This document shows positions 33,662 through 44,444 of a stretch of 64,000 bases of DNA, one piece after another (position 1 is the stretch's first letter; each line of letters starts with the position of its first letter). Origin of the DNA: Phlebopus portentosus (lineage: Eukaryota > Basidiomycota > Agaricomycetes > Boletales > Boletinellaceae). Both the position numbers and the translations under genes were made by a program. The notes under the pieces are model-generated. The model did not search any database and was not told where the DNA came from. It saw nothing but the letters and a program-made list of their open reading frames with translations. The DNA lies in the NCBI GenBank assembly GCA_037892935.1, contig JAYXKI010000013.1, positions 1,054,001-1,118,000 on the forward strand, given 5' to 3'.

Positions 33662-35266
33662 TGTTAGGACCAGTATTTTCGGACGAGGTGGTTAGTCCGA
33701 GCGTACCGGAACAAGTCCCTGCTTCCTCCTTCTGACAATGTATAATTGGAGAGTAGAGTAGCGAAGGTTAGATGTACTACTAAGAAGCGAGCTATAGGCT
33801 CAAGCTTGACCCAGCAGTAGAGCAGAGGTTCAATCAAAGGGGTACAGTTATGATTGAAAGTACAAAATAATTTTGCTGAGGGACAACACCCCGCTCAGCT
33901 GGCGCCTTAAATAAAGTTTCTACTGAATACTACCGACTACCAAATACTACCGACCATGCCTCGCTATTGGTTAGGACAATGTGTTTCAGCTGGTGTCACT
34001 ACTACTCTCTTGAGTCTGTAGTACCACTGACAACTCTGGTGGTGCTACCAAAACTCCTGGTTGCACCACCGACTACTTCCTTCCCTATTAGGCAGGCCCT
34101 AATTTCCTTCCGTTCCGAAGAAGCTTTCCCCAGGCTTCTATCGATCTCCATTCCTATCACATGTTAATCCTTAACGCCAATCCTCCCACGAGAGACTTCT
34201 TCCATGTGCCGCGATCTCGCTTCGCCGGCGCTCCGTTACTCCGGCCGAGCTTCTGCCGTTAGTCTTCCATCATGGGGCTGACCGTTATCTCGGGATTTGG
34301 GATCGGCAACCCCTGCCGATCATCGGAGATTAACCTCGGCGGCTGTGTAAATTTAGCAGACACCCTTCTGTGCCTAGCCGCGATATCGATGTCGGAGAAT
34401 TGTAGTCCGGTACCCGACGTTAACCTGTATCTTCTTCCCAGGTGATTCGTCCCGCGCCATTCGTCGACTGTAATAACCCCTTCTTCCGATCGTTCCCATG
34501 CTTCTAGCATTCGATCCGTTGCTTCTTCGATAAGACTTTCGACGTCCGATGGCGCCCTGTAATAGATCGGCCAATCGACTTCCACTGCAGTGTTTCGACA
34601 CAAGGTCTGGTGACGATGCTGATTGATCCAAGCTCTCACGCCAACCTTTAGTGCATAGATATCCCTATCGCCGAGCCATACAGATACCTCGTGGTCGTAT
34701 GCGCTCATTCCGCGGTTCGGTAATGGTTGGTCAAACGTTCGTTCTGAGGGTCCGGGTTTATGCCGAATCTTGACATCGGCCCCTTCCCTAGTTACTAAGC
34801 GCTCCACGAAGTTCTTGAGGAGCCACTCCGAAAGAACCCAACTCCTTTGGTATGCCAAATAGCAGTTTGTACAGACCAGGCTTTCATGAACAAAGCGTCT
34901 GGTTGCACTATGTCGATATCGTCTCTTCTGCAGGAGTTCCACGTATCTTGCGATGTTCCGTTCTTCCATGTCCACGTAGCTTCGCTCGGGTGGAGGAGTA
35001 TGTCCAATATGCATTCCAGCTAGTCCTTGCTGTAAATCGTATGGGTCCTCCCTTTCGTCGCGTTCGTCCTCGTAATATCGTCGATCGGGTTCCTCTTGAA
35101 TATATTCCACAGCGACCTCCCCAGGTCCTTGCTGTACTAGTGGGCGAGAATCGCCTCCACTATTCTGTCCTTGAAGCCTTTCGAAATGCTCTGGATTGGG
35201 CTGCATAATTCGGTGTGTAAAGCGTCTGATACCACGCCGCATTGTATATCCACAATTTTCGTAACA
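33662..35266 (-). repeat. A2 5' LTR
   Basis: 1605 bp, TGTTACG...CCTAACA on the minus strand. U3 with the ORF, then a TATA box, then R-U5. Confidence 0.93.
34259..35242 (-). CDS. U3 ORF, A2 5' LTR copy; fused in frame to B2 Pol
   Basis: Intact 327-codon U3 ORF. The LTR start itself is open in this frame (CYENCGYT before the Met), and the insertion put it in frame with the truncated B2 protease-RT-RNase H frame. One continuous 984-codon frame (34259-37213) therefore runs from B2 Pol into the A2 U3 ORF. Whether the fusion is translated is unknown. Confidence 0.6.
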   Translation of the reverse strand: MRRGIRRFTHRIMQPNPEHFERLQGQNSGGDSRPLVQQGPGEVAVEYIQEEPDRRYYEDERDEREDPYDLQQGLAGMHIGHTPPPERSYVDMEERNIARYVELLQKRRYRHSATRRFVHESLVCTNCYLAYQRSWVLSEWLLKNFVERLVTREGADVKIRHKPGPSERTFDQPLPNRGMSAYDHEVSVWLGDRDIYALKVGVRAWINQHRHQTLCRNTAVEVDWPIYYRAPSDVESLIEEATDRMLEAWERSEEGVITVDEWRGTNHLGRRYRLTSGTGLQFSDIDIAARHRRVSAKFTQPPRLISDDRQGLPIPNPEITVSPMMED

Positions 35267-37213
35267 AGCGATCACCTTCCATTTACCGTCTTGTTTCTGG
35301 AGAAGGACTCCACCAGTCGCAAAGTCAGATGCATCCGCTTCTACACGGAAAGGGTCCTCGTTGTTGGGTATCGCTAACACGGGAGGACTACTCAAACGAC
35401 GCTTCAATTCCTCAAACGCTGCCTGCTCATCTTCGCCCCATCTCCATTCCACCTTACCCATTAGGGTAGTCAAGGGTTTGACGACCGAACTGTAGTCCTT
35501 AACAAAATGTCGCAACCAATTTCCTAATCCCAGGAATTGTTGCAGTTCGTGGACGTTCCTTGGAACTGGCCAGTCCTGTACTGCCGCCGTCTTCTTGGGA
35601 TCCATTCGAACTTCGCCATTGCCAATAATGTGCCCGAGGTACTTGACTGTATCAACTTCGAACTCGCACTTCTGCGGCTTTAGGAAAAGTCCGTTTTGGC
35701 GAAGGATCTCAAAGACTCGTTTGGTGCGTCTGCGGTGTTCTTCTAGATCATTCGAGAAGATAAGAATGTCATCGAGGTAAATGATGACGATACCCTCATG
35801 AATTAGCTCCCGAAAGATGTCATTCATAAAGCCTTGGAACGTCGCTGGCACATTACACAAGCCGAAGAACATAACTGTGGGTTCGAATAAGCCTAGATTT
35901 GTCCGGAACACTGCCTTCCACTCGTCTCCCTCGCGAATCCGGATGTTGTAGTATCCCCAACGAACGTCGAGCTTCGTGATGTACCTTGCATCCTTAACCT
36001 TGTCGATGAGCTCATTTATCAGTGGCAACGGGTATTTGTTCTTGACTGTTCCTTCATTGAGCTTTCGATAGTCTTGGATTGCTCGTAAGCTCCCATCCTC
36101 TTTCTTGATAAAAAAGAATGGTGACGCCATTGGAGACTTCGACTGTCGGATACGTCCTGACGCTAGGTTTTCCTCAATGAACTCCCTCATCGCTTCTTGT
36201 TCTTTTGGCGATAACGGGTAAACCTTGCAGTCGCTGGGTTTGAAATCCGGTTTCAGGTCAATAGCGTGGTCCCACGTTCGGTGGTTTGGTAAGCGTTCGA
36301 ACGATTCCTCACTAAAGACGTCAGCGTATTCCTCCAGGTAAGGTGGCCATTTTGCCGCTTCCTTCATCCGCACATTCCTCACAAACTCTTCATCTATCTC
36401 CTCGCTCGACAGTGGCGACTCACATTCATCGGGGCAACGGGTGAACTTAACTGTTCCTAACCTCCAATCAATCTCAGGATTATGCTTCGTCAACCAGTCA
36501 TGTCCGAGGAAGATGTTGCTTGACGCTAAGGATGTCACTGCCAGTCGAATCTCTTCCTCATGTTTCCCAAAGAACATTCGTACGACTACGTATTCCTTGA
36601 TCAATCCAGCCTCATTGCTTGTTCCGTCAGCATTGAAGACTGGTCTAGGCCGAATGTACTTTTGGGTGGGGAAACCATACCGTTTGACAAAACCTTCGTC
36701 GATGCATGAGCCCGTGCACCCTGAGTCGATCAGTGCATGAGCATCAATGAAGTTTTCCTCTTCGAGTAGGGGGTTCGACAAGTCTACTTCGTCATCACCT
36801 GCTACCTTTGGGTGTACGATGCTAACAAAGGCGTCTAACTCCTTTCCTCCCACCCGTCGCATGAACTGATCTGCGTCCACAATGCCCTCGCGCCATACCT
36901 CAGCCGCGCGTCTGCCTACTACATCCCACACTGCTTCAGTGACGTTCGCCTGAGCAACAACGTTCTCGCGGTAAGGTGCTTCCGCCACAACCTCATTTTT
37001 TATAGCGGTTTGATTCCGCTCTTCCTCACTCAATTCACCTGCTTGCGCCTCTGTTCTTCTGACAAATAAATCTTCATAGACTTCGAAGTCATCGTTGTCA
37101 TCTTCAGATTCATCTGGCAGTACGTCGGTAAGGATCTTTCGAAGGATAAAACCGTCACTGGTATTCGCATCTTGATATTGTACAACAGGACGATTATATT
37201 TTAACGAGTCCAA
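35267..37213 (-). pseudogene. pol: B2 protease-RT-RNase H (truncated by A2)
   Basis: Starts in the -1 frame downstream of the slip site at 37273-37279. Protease active site IDSGCTG is intact (unlike B1); RT has IIYLDDILIFS; RNase H begins (FRVEADASDFATGGVLLQ) and stops at KVIA, where the A2 LTR begins. The rest of RNase H and the integrase N-terminus are absent from the window. Confidence 0.88.
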
Positions 37214-37254
37214 CGAAAAGAGTCCTTTAGGAGACCGACCAGTCGTTCCGACGT

Positions 37255-38709
37255 CTACACCTGGTCTTCTGGAAAACCCTCGCCTTCTATGAGTTCTTCC
37301 AGCTCAGCAGGTACCGCTTGTACATCGACGTCATCGTCCTCTTCGAAGGAGGATTCCTTTGCTTGGCCGAGTTCCTCGAAGAGCGCCTTTCTGTCTGCTG
37401 GGACGAAGGCTGCGATGATGGCACGTATTGCTTCACGACCTCGCAGGCAGTCTCTGATGTAATGGCCCACCTGACCACACTTGTAACAAGCACGTGTACG
37501 ACGCGCCTGGTTCATCATCACCTCCATGGGTTGTCCTAAGCCTCCATACGTTACTCCTGTAGCATCACGACGATCTTGAGCGGGGGGTACGAAAGGACGG
37601 GCTGCTTGTTGAGGCGGCATAAAACGTCTCATTGGTGGTGTCGGAGCTGGTTTCATCGCTGTCGAACTAATTGTCTTTCTCCGACGTTCAGCCATCAGGT
37701 CCCTGATTTGGCGCTCGACCCTGTCGACCTTGACGGCGGCTTTCTTGAACTCTTCATACGACGTCGGTTCATTGGGCAATCTCATGACCCCTTCCACAAC
37801 CTTCGGGTTTAGCGCCCTCTTCAGGCGACTCATCAACCATTCGTCGTGTGCCTCTGTTGCTAGGCCAGCATCCACTCGACAAATGTCAAACTTGTTGAAA
37901 AACTCGTCGGCGTTGAGGTCTCCTTGGTACATTGCATCTAGTCGTTCGAAGGCCTTTTGGGATCTGGCAGGGTCATCGAACGAAGTGTCCAGCTTCTTTA
38001 AGAAGGCGTCCCAGGCGTCCGTGAACGTCAGGTTGCCGTCTGCATCGACTGCGCCACTGGTGTAACTCTCTGCCCAGCGAGCTGCAGCACCACTCTTCAT
38101 GTACGACAGGGCGAACATAATCTTGCTCTTGTTCATCCTGAACTCTGACTCAGATGCGTAGATGTAGAGGCGCAGCTCTCGCTTGAAGTCCACATAATCG
38201 TGTTCACCATCGAAGTCTCTTGGTTTGGCGACGTGGACCTTCTTCGACACCTTTGATCCTTGATTCGCACCTTCGCCTGCTGCTTGGAGCGCTAGTGCGA
38301 CCGCCGTTGCGAGATCAGTCATCGCTTCCTTCGATAACGACATCTCGTGTTCTTCTTCTTCTTCTTCGTCTTCTTCGCTCGGTATAAGCGGTGCTGGTTC
38401 TCGGAACTTTCCAAATGCCGGAGAAGGCTCAACAGTGGGGGCCAACGCTTGAGTGGTCGAACCCGATGGTTCTGGTAAGGGGGCCGTTGGTTGCGTCGGA
38501 GTAGGAGGTGAGGGCTCGTCTACGTCGTCTTCTTGTTTCACTCTCCAGTGGATGGACCTTCCTTCCCTCTGGGAGTACCACCTCTTGGCAGTCTCGTCCC
38601 ACCAGGCGCCGAAGACTTGATTTCCTGCTTTGACGATATAATGTCCCCGCGAGGCGCTCCACCTAGAGTTCGCAGGGAGGGCCGCTCGTTGCTCGTCAGT
38701 TAGCTCCAC
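37255..38709 (-). CDS. gag: B2 Gag
   Basis: 484-codon copy of the family B Gag: acidic run EDEEEEEEHE, capsid-like region, zinc knuckle CYKCGQVGHYIRDC. No ATG at the start of the frame, as in B1. It ends 16 nt after the conserved GGGTTTT heptamer. Confidence 0.85.
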   Translation of the reverse strand: MELTDEQRAALPANSRWSASRGHYIVKAGNQVFGAWWDETAKRWYSQREGRSIHWRVKQEDDVDEPSPPTPTQPTAPLPEPSGSTTQALAPTVEPSPAFGKFREPAPLIPSEEDEEEEEEHEMSLSKEAMTDLATAVALALQAAGEGANQGSKVSKKVHVAKPRDFDGEHDYVDFKRELRLYIYASESEFRMNKSKIMFALSYMKSGAAARWAESYTSGAVDADGNLTFTDAWDAFLKKLDTSFDDPARSQKAFERLDAMYQGDLNADEFFNKFDICRVDAGLATEAHDEWLMSRLKRALNPKVVEGVMRLPNEPTSYEEFKKAAVKVDRVERQIRDLMAERRRKTISSTAMKPAPTPPMRRFMPPQQAARPFVPPAQDRRDATGVTYGGLGQPMEVMMNQARRTRACYKCGQVGHYIRDCLRGREAIRAIIAAFVPADRKALFEELGQAKESSFEEDDDVDVQAVPAELEELIEGEGFPEDQV

Positions 38710-39125
38710 CTTGATAGGCTGGGGGTGGAACGGGGATCGGGATGCTGTTCGGGCGGGACCGACTTCGGATAACCGGCTCGTCTTTGAAATTGATGACTAA
38801 ACGGAAGGCTCCGAGGTAGATAATGAAGGAGATACTTGTCGACGACTGGACTCTATGTGTTACCCACGAGAAGGTTTGATGGGAGTTCCAGAGAAGGGTG
38901 ATTCGGAGTGCCACGGTGATGTGATTGGTTGATACTTCGGGTACTATCGGGTCACGTCGGAGTCAATCGGACTTCGACGGGCAAGATAGGGGTTTGTTGT
39001 CTGCACGGTAGGAACCGGGTTTTGTTTGATGTCGTCCTTCGAAGATATACTTCAGGGGACACGTCACAGGCGAGCGCTCGACGACAACGGAATCGGGCGT
39101 GAGCCAGAGGTAGGTCTTTCTATTA

Positions 39126-39587
39126 TGTTAGGCGGACGGCTCAAGGACTGAGTCGAGGCAGGCCAACACAACAACAAACAAGCGTGAATGAGATAATCCC
39201 AAACACGTCGCTCAGGTCAAGACAGCTAAGACGAGGCTTAAGTCCAGACCGTCGAACGCTAGGTCGCAGTGAAGGTAAGTAGAATTCAGCAAACTAATAA
39301 TACAAGAGTAGATACCTAGGTCGCAGTGAAGGTAAGTAGAATAGAAAGACAAGGAACGAAAGAGTCAAACTATCTACTTATATAGACTTTGGGCGCGGGA
39401 AAGGTCTACCCTAATGGGAAGTCACATGACAAGGAATGGGATGATTAGTGAGCGTGATAGAACATTGTGGAATGTTCTGGCAAAAGGATGAATAAGCGCA
39501 TAAGAAAAAGAAAAGAAAAGAAAAGAAAAGAATATTAAAATAAATGATGACATCAGAAAAGAAAAGGAAAATGTTCGAGTCCTTACA
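39126..39587 (-). repeat. B2 5' LTR
   Basis: 462 bp, preceded on its inner side by the same AATAGAAAGAC primer-binding site as B1. TSD AGTAT follows at 39588-39592. Confidence 0.92.
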
Positions 39588-39592
39588 AGTAT

Positions 39593-40222
39593 GCATTGCC
39601 GTTTTGAGTCTAACCTAATTAGTCGGCACAACAAATCACATATATGCACTTCAGTTTTGCCATGAGAAGCTCCATTTCTTGACTGTTGAAGAAATGCCAT
39701 GTCATGTTTATGTCTATATTCAGAACATTCCGTACGGGCTTTGCTGTCATTCTTTTCACACATGCACGAACTTAGTAGAAAAAATTGCATTTTGGTCATT
39801 TAGACAAAAACAGCAGAGAAGAAAAAAGAGGAAAACGAGAACTTCTTCTTTGTAAGTCCGTATAGAAGAGGGGGTGAGGAGCGTCATCATGCACAAAAAG
39901 CACGCGTATTACGAGAAGCCTGCAAAAGAGGGGTGGGGGAGAACGGACAGAAGATGGGGAGGAGGAAAGAGTGGAAGAAGGAGGACAACTGACTGGCGAG
40001 ATGCTAACGCAAAACATCATGAAGCATCAGCGAGAAAAAGAAAGGGGGGGGGGGGGGAGATATTGAGAAGAACAGGAAAACAGAAAGAAAAAGAGAGGGA
40101 AAAAGCAAGTGGTGGATCGATCATGGACAAGACGAAGTAGATGAAAGCGCCGGAAGAAAAAAATATGGGGGCTTGAGAGCAGTCTTTGCGTCTATGTAAA
40201 AATAAGAGGAGCTACTGTGTCC
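39593..40222. other. No gene recognised; purine-rich tract
   Basis: Region between B2 and the 3' end of the Ras-like gene; probably includes its 3' untranslated region. A strongly purine-rich stretch (about 39870-40145, with a run of more than ten G near 40050) dominates it. Confidence 0.5.
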
Positions 40223-41150
40223 TTACATTATGATACACCAACTCTTCTTTTCGTGCTCCTGTCGGAGTGGCGTCGAGGGATTTTGGTCTGGCTGCCTCGT
40301 TTGATGGAGCGCGCGAACAAGATTTGTAAAGAGCTGATCGACATTGTACGAAGTCTTTGCTGAGGTTTCCAGGAAGTCGCATCTGAATGAGCGCGCCAGC
40401 GCTGCGCCCTCCTTGTGCGATACTTCGCGCTCGTATGTCTTGTCGCATTTATTCCCAACTAGGACAAAAATAGGCCTGTTGCCCTTCACGTGCAACATGA
40501 GCTGGCGGAATACCTCCAGCTGCTCGAATGTTGCCCGTGAAGCAATTGAATAGACCAGGATGAATTCTTGGCCTTCCCTGTGGGGACAACGCAATCAGTT
40601 GATCGCAACAGATATTGACCTAGCAAGTAATATGTCCAATTACGAACTGGACCCATTGATCCCGTAATGTAGCGTACTCCTCTGATTGATTGCCATCAGC
40701 AGGTGCATTCAGACTGTGAATTGTTTAGGCACACACACCTTGGCCGGCCGTGTCAATAACCTCAACAAAGCACATTCTATTGTCCACCACCAACTGTTTC
40801 CAATATGCATCCTCAATTGTCGGATCATAAGTCTAGATAACAAAAACAACGGTCAGTAAAGGTAATGGCATGGGATGAATCAGCAGTCCGTGAGGCGGAG
40901 CTTAACGTACCTCTGGAAGGGAAGAATGACGTGGAAGTTCCGGCATGAGATCCAGAGCAGTGAGATTTCAGATAGGGAAGTACGTAGAGCATCACACATA
41001 CCAATGAAACAGTTCAGCGTAAACTACAGTAGCCAGTATGAAGTCAGACATACTCATTGAAGAAATACAAAGGATCATGCATACCTGGACGGCGAGGGCA
41101 GTCTTTCCGACACCTCCATCTCCCAAAACAGTGACACGCCAAGAATCCAT
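40223..41150 (-). CDS. Ras-like small GTPase, 190 aa, with CAAX end
   Basis: Exons on the minus strand: 41150-41085, 41023-41002, 40912-40911 (2 nt), 40832-40739, 40681-40648 and 40577-40223; total 573 nt, 190 aa plus stop. Motifs: P-loop [13 protein letters not shown], switch [10 protein letters not shown], switch [21 protein letters not shown] for guanine specificity, ETSAK, and a C-terminal CIIM CAAX box predicting prenylation and membrane attachment. Lengths and motif spacing match Ras-family proteins, which act as GTP-dependent signalling switches. The phase is correct at every junction only if the 2-nt exon AG, flanked by CTTCCAG and GTACGT, is included; it completes the Glu codon in FIETYDP. 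The start Met directly precedes the P-loop strand ([10 protein letters not shown]). Confidence 0.9.
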
Positions 41151-42695
41151 CTTCTCAGCTGATCACGGTGTAGTGCCCTGGCCAGTCCTGTGCCAGGACA
41201 CTCATACTATGGCTCTCCCCTACTTCAGATACCATATCCCTTCGCCGCCTACACCTCAGAGGACCAAGGCATACTCATATCACACTCTAGAGGCCATACG
41301 AGCACATATCTATGGATTCTAGCCTATGCTTCCCCCTGCTGTGCCCTCCGAGAGCCCAGACGAGTCCGCCGCTGGCTCCCTGGCACCCATACACATCCGC
41401 CGAAGGCTCCTACCCAGCACCAGACACCATAGGAGATGTCCCCCAATCATTATAGGCCTTCGTTATTACGATTCCTCATATGTACAGCCTCGAGGCAGAT
41501 TTGGACACCCCTGCGGCGGCCCCCCAAGCCTCAGATTGGTCCGGCGGCCACTCAGGCGTCCTCAGGTGCCCTCGCCGAGGCCTCCTACAACTTACCAGGC
41601 AGTCCCCCAAGGCCTATGGATTTATCTAGTATCATCCCTGCTCATATGCCACCAAAGGCCGCACCTTTACGAATCCGCCGCCGATCGAGCGGCGAGTTGC
41701 AGATCCGCTGCTCTGGCGCCCTCCTTAGTTACCATGGATCGCCTACACTCTATATTGAGTGTGGCGGCGGCCTTGGGCGGCCCAGAGACCCTGACTGATG
41801 CGCCCTCTATCTCATATATGCGATATGAGCCTCCGAACATCGGCCCCGATGTTTCCCGACTTCCCCCCAAGCGGCGGGCAACTCTAGACCATATATGGCA
41901 GTCAGGCATGTGGTACAGCGGCGTGCCAAGCCACCGACCGCCGCCGCCAAGCCAGACTCCGCCAGCACCCGTTTTATTGCAGATACACGATATATCATAC
42001 TATTGGATAGCCCCCTCACGTTGGCGCTGCTGTACGCCTCCTAGAAGCTCCGGCGGCGGCCCTTGGCGAGCCCAGTGACTCAGGAGATGTTGTCAGACAG
42101 TAGGACTCATCGGCGAGAGCAGTAGAGTATATATAGAGTGTATATTCATCAGTAGATGAGATACTCGAGCACGTACATAGCAGAGAGCTTCCACAGCATA
42201 CAAGGGCCAGGGTTCGAGATTCCCTCACTCTGAGCTCCCCCTCATGTACTGAGCTCCCCCATTGACTATATACTACCCTTGACTTGTCGTTCTATTCTCC
42301 TTCGGCGCCTCTGACATTTAGTGTGTGAGTTAGGACTGGGAACCTACCCCCAAACGTCCGCCACACTACATTGTACCTGTCGGGCGGCCTCTATTCGACC
42401 TCGGCGGCCCTCCGGCGACACAGGCCTTCCACTGTATCCCCCCTCGGCGTCTTTTTCACCTACTCACCGCACGTTATGCCTTATATTCATCATATACGGT
42501 CCCTACCTTCCATTTATCCAGGTTACGCTACTACAGTGGATTTGTATGAGCTCCCTCGTCCCCGGCGGCCCCCTATTCGACCTCAGCGGCCCTCCGGCGA
42601 CACAGGCCTTCCATTGTATTCCCCCTCGGCGTCTTTTTCACCTACTCGCCGCACGTTACACCTCATATTCATCATATACAGTTCCTAGCTTCCCC
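41151..42695. other. GC-rich non-coding tract with duplications
   Basis: Sequence rich in CGGCGG/CCGCCG motifs. A roughly 180-bp direct duplication is visible: GGCCCTCCGGCGACACAGG occurs near 42408 and near 42589, each followed by a copy of CCCCTCGGCGTCTTTTTCAC. An open frame 41326-42078 is Pro/Arg/Ser-rich and looks non-coding. The tract continues beyond the A1 insertion at 55426-55560. Part of it probably holds the Ras-like gene promoter. Confidence 0.5.
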
Positions 42696-42724
42696 CTACT
42701 TGTTACGAAAATTGTGGATATACA

Positions 42725-43708
42725 ATGCGGCGTGGTATCAGACACTTTACACACCGAATTATGCAGCCTAATCAAGAGCATTTCGAAAGGCTTCAAGGAC
42801 AGAATAGTGGAGGCGATTCTCGCCCACTAGTACAGCAAGGACCTGGGGAGGTCGCTGTGGAATATATTCAAGAGGAACCTGATCGACGATATTACGAAGA
42901 CGAACGCGACGAAAGGGAGGACCCATACGATTTACAGCAAGGACTAGCTGGAATGCATATTGGACATACTCCTCCACCCGAGCGAAGCTATGTGGACATG
43001 GAAGAACGGAACATCGCAAGATACGTGGAACTCCTGCAGAAGAGACGATATCGACATAGTGCAACCAGACGCTTTGTTCATGAAAGCCTGGTTTGTACAA
43101 ACTGCTATTTGGCATACCAAAGGAGTTGGGTTCTTTCGGAGTGGCTCCTCAAGAACTTCGTGGAGCGCTTAGTAACTAGGGAAGGGGCCGATGTCAAGAT
43201 TCGGCATAAACCCGGACCTTCAGAACGAACGTTTGACCAACCATTACCGAACCGCGGAATGAGCGCATACGACCACGAGGTATCTGTATGGCTCGGCGAT
43301 AGGGATATCTATGCACTGAAGGTTGGCGTGAGAGCTTGGATCAATCAGCATCGTCACCAGACCTTGTGTCGAAACACTGCAGTAGAAGTCGATTGGCCAA
43401 TCTATTACAGGGCGCCATCGGACGTCGAAAGTCTTATCGAAGAAGCAACGGATCGAATGCTAGAAGCATGGGAACGATCGGAAGAAGGGGTTATTACAGT
43501 CGACGAATGGCGCGGGACGAATCACCTGGGAAGAAGATACAGGTTAACGTCGGGCACCGGACTACAATTCTCCGACATCGATATCGCGGCTAGGCACAGA
43601 AGAGTGTCTGCTAAATTTACACAGCCGCCAAGGTTAATCTCCGATGATCGGCAGGGGTTGCCGATACCAAATCCCGAAATAACGGTCAGCCCCATGATGG
43701 AAGACTAA
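42725..43708 (+). CDS. U3 ORF, A1 5' LTR copy (327 aa)
   Basis: Intact 327-codon frame from an ATG 24 bp inside the LTR to TAA at 43706-43708. No recognised family. Sequence features are shared with the other copies: YYEDERDEREDPYD patch, CTNCYLAYQRSW, and a conserved C-terminus ending SPMMED. There is no obvious promoter upstream inside the element for this copy, since only 24 bp of LTR precede it. Confidence 0.65.
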   Translation: MRRGIRHFTHRIMQPNQEHFERLQGQNSGGDSRPLVQQGPGEVAVEYIQEEPDRRYYEDERDEREDPYDLQQGLAGMHIGHTPPPERSYVDMEERNIARYVELLQKRRYRHSATRRFVHESLVCTNCYLAYQRSWVLSEWLLKNFVERLVTREGADVKIRHKPGPSERTFDQPLPNRGMSAYDHEVSVWLGDRDIYALKVGVRAWINQHRHQTLCRNTAVEVDWPIYYRAPSDVESLIEEATDRMLEAWERSEEGVITVDEWRGTNHLGRRYRLTSGTGLQFSDIDIAARHRRVSAKFTQPPRLISDDRQGLPIPNPEITVSPMMED

Positions 43709-44054
43709 ACGGCAGAAGCTCGGCCGGAGTAACGGAGCGCCGGCGAAGCGAGATCGCGGCACATGGAAGAAGTCTCTCGTGGGAGGATTGGCGTTAAGGA
43801 TTAACATGTGATAGGAACGGAGATCGATAGAAGCCTGGGGAAAGCTTCTTCGGAACGGAAGGAAATTAGGGCCTGCCTAATAGGGAAGGAAGTAGTCGGT
43901 GGTGCAACCAGGAGTTTCGGTAGCACCACCAGAGTTGTCAGTGGTACTACAGATTCAAGAGAGTAGTAGTGACACCAGCTGAAACATATTGTCCTAACCA
44001 ATAGCGAGGCATGGTCGGTAGTATTTGGTAGTCGGTAGTATTCAGTAGAAACTT

Positions 44055-44062
44055 TATTTAAA
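44055..44062 (+). promoter_or_regulatory. A1 LTR TATA box
   Basis: TATTTAAA in the 5' LTR, 37 nt before the predicted RNA start at 44092 (AGCAAAATTAT, 44092-44102). The same arrangement occurs in all family A LTRs. Confidence 0.65.
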
Positions 44063-44309
44063 GGCGCCAGCTGAGCGGGGTGTTGTCCCTCAGCAAAATT
44101 ATTTTGTACTTTCAATCATAACTGTACCCCTTTGATTGAACCTCTGCTCTACTGCTGGGTCAAGCTTGAGCCTATAGCTCGCTTCTTAGTAGTACATCTA
44201 ACCTTCGCTACTCTACTCTCCAATTATACATTGTCAGAAGGAGGAAGCAGGGACTTGTTCCGGTACGCTCGGACTAACCACCTCGTCCGAAAACACTGGT
44301 CCTAACATT

Positions 44310-44320
44310 ATAATTTTGCT
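44310..44320 (+). other. A1 self-priming primer-binding site
   Basis: ATAATTTTGCT, two nucleotides after the LTR end. It is the exact reverse complement of AGCAAAATTAT at 44092-44102; the match is exactly 11 nt, with mismatches on both sides. No tRNA-type TGG is present. Confidence 0.72.
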
Positions 44321-44444
44321 CCAATCCTGGGATAATCAATCTTGCTGTTTCATAGTGCAATACCCACTATCGATCAGTAAGTATTGCTCTGCCCTGGGAG
44401 GGTTTCTTCTATGCCTGTTAATACAATTAGCTGATCATCGATAA

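Larger units (their letters stand above)
22553..35266 (-). mobile_element. Family A Gypsy chromovirus, copy A2 (12.7 kb), nested in B2
   Basis: LTRs 33662-35266 (5') and 22553-24153 (3'), nearly identical to each other. Internal order on the minus strand: self-priming PBS (33649-33659), ORF-a, ORF-b, gag, protease-RT-RNase H-integrase-chromodomain, about 520 bp of non-coding repeats, purine tract (24154-24167), LTR. The flanks do not form a target duplication (GTACT before 22553; AGCGA after 35266), unlike every other element here. Pol carries a stop and a frame-changing difference between the protease and RT. Confidence 0.93.
20786..39587 (-). mobile_element. Family B Gypsy chromovirus, copy B2, interrupted by A2
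   Basis: LTRs 39126-39587 (5') and 20786-21257 (3') on the minus strand are flanked by AGTAT at 20781-20785 and 39588-39592. Own sequence is about 6.1 kb; the rest is the nested element A2 (22553-35266). Compared with B1, about 577 bp of pol (equivalent to 15442-16018 of B1: the end of RNase H and the integrase N-terminus) are missing at the A2 insertion. The LTRs differ at only about two bases plus AAAAG repeat number. Confidence 0.93.
42701..44307 (+). repeat. A1 5' LTR
   Basis: 1607 bp, TGTTACGAAA to GGTCCTAACA. From the predicted start at 44092, U3 is about 1391 bp and R-U5 about 216 bp. Confidence 0.94.

Noticed and set aside
41326..42078. 250-codon Pro/Arg/Ser-rich open frame
   Set aside because: Composition follows the CGG/CCG-rich DNA and no domain or splice pattern is seen; overlapping frames are equally open.
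42208..42225. GGTTCGAGATTCC, similar to a tRNA T-arm / B box
   Set aside because: No matching A box, acceptor stem or anticodon arm upstream, and the T-stem is imperfect; likely chance or a remote SINE remnant.
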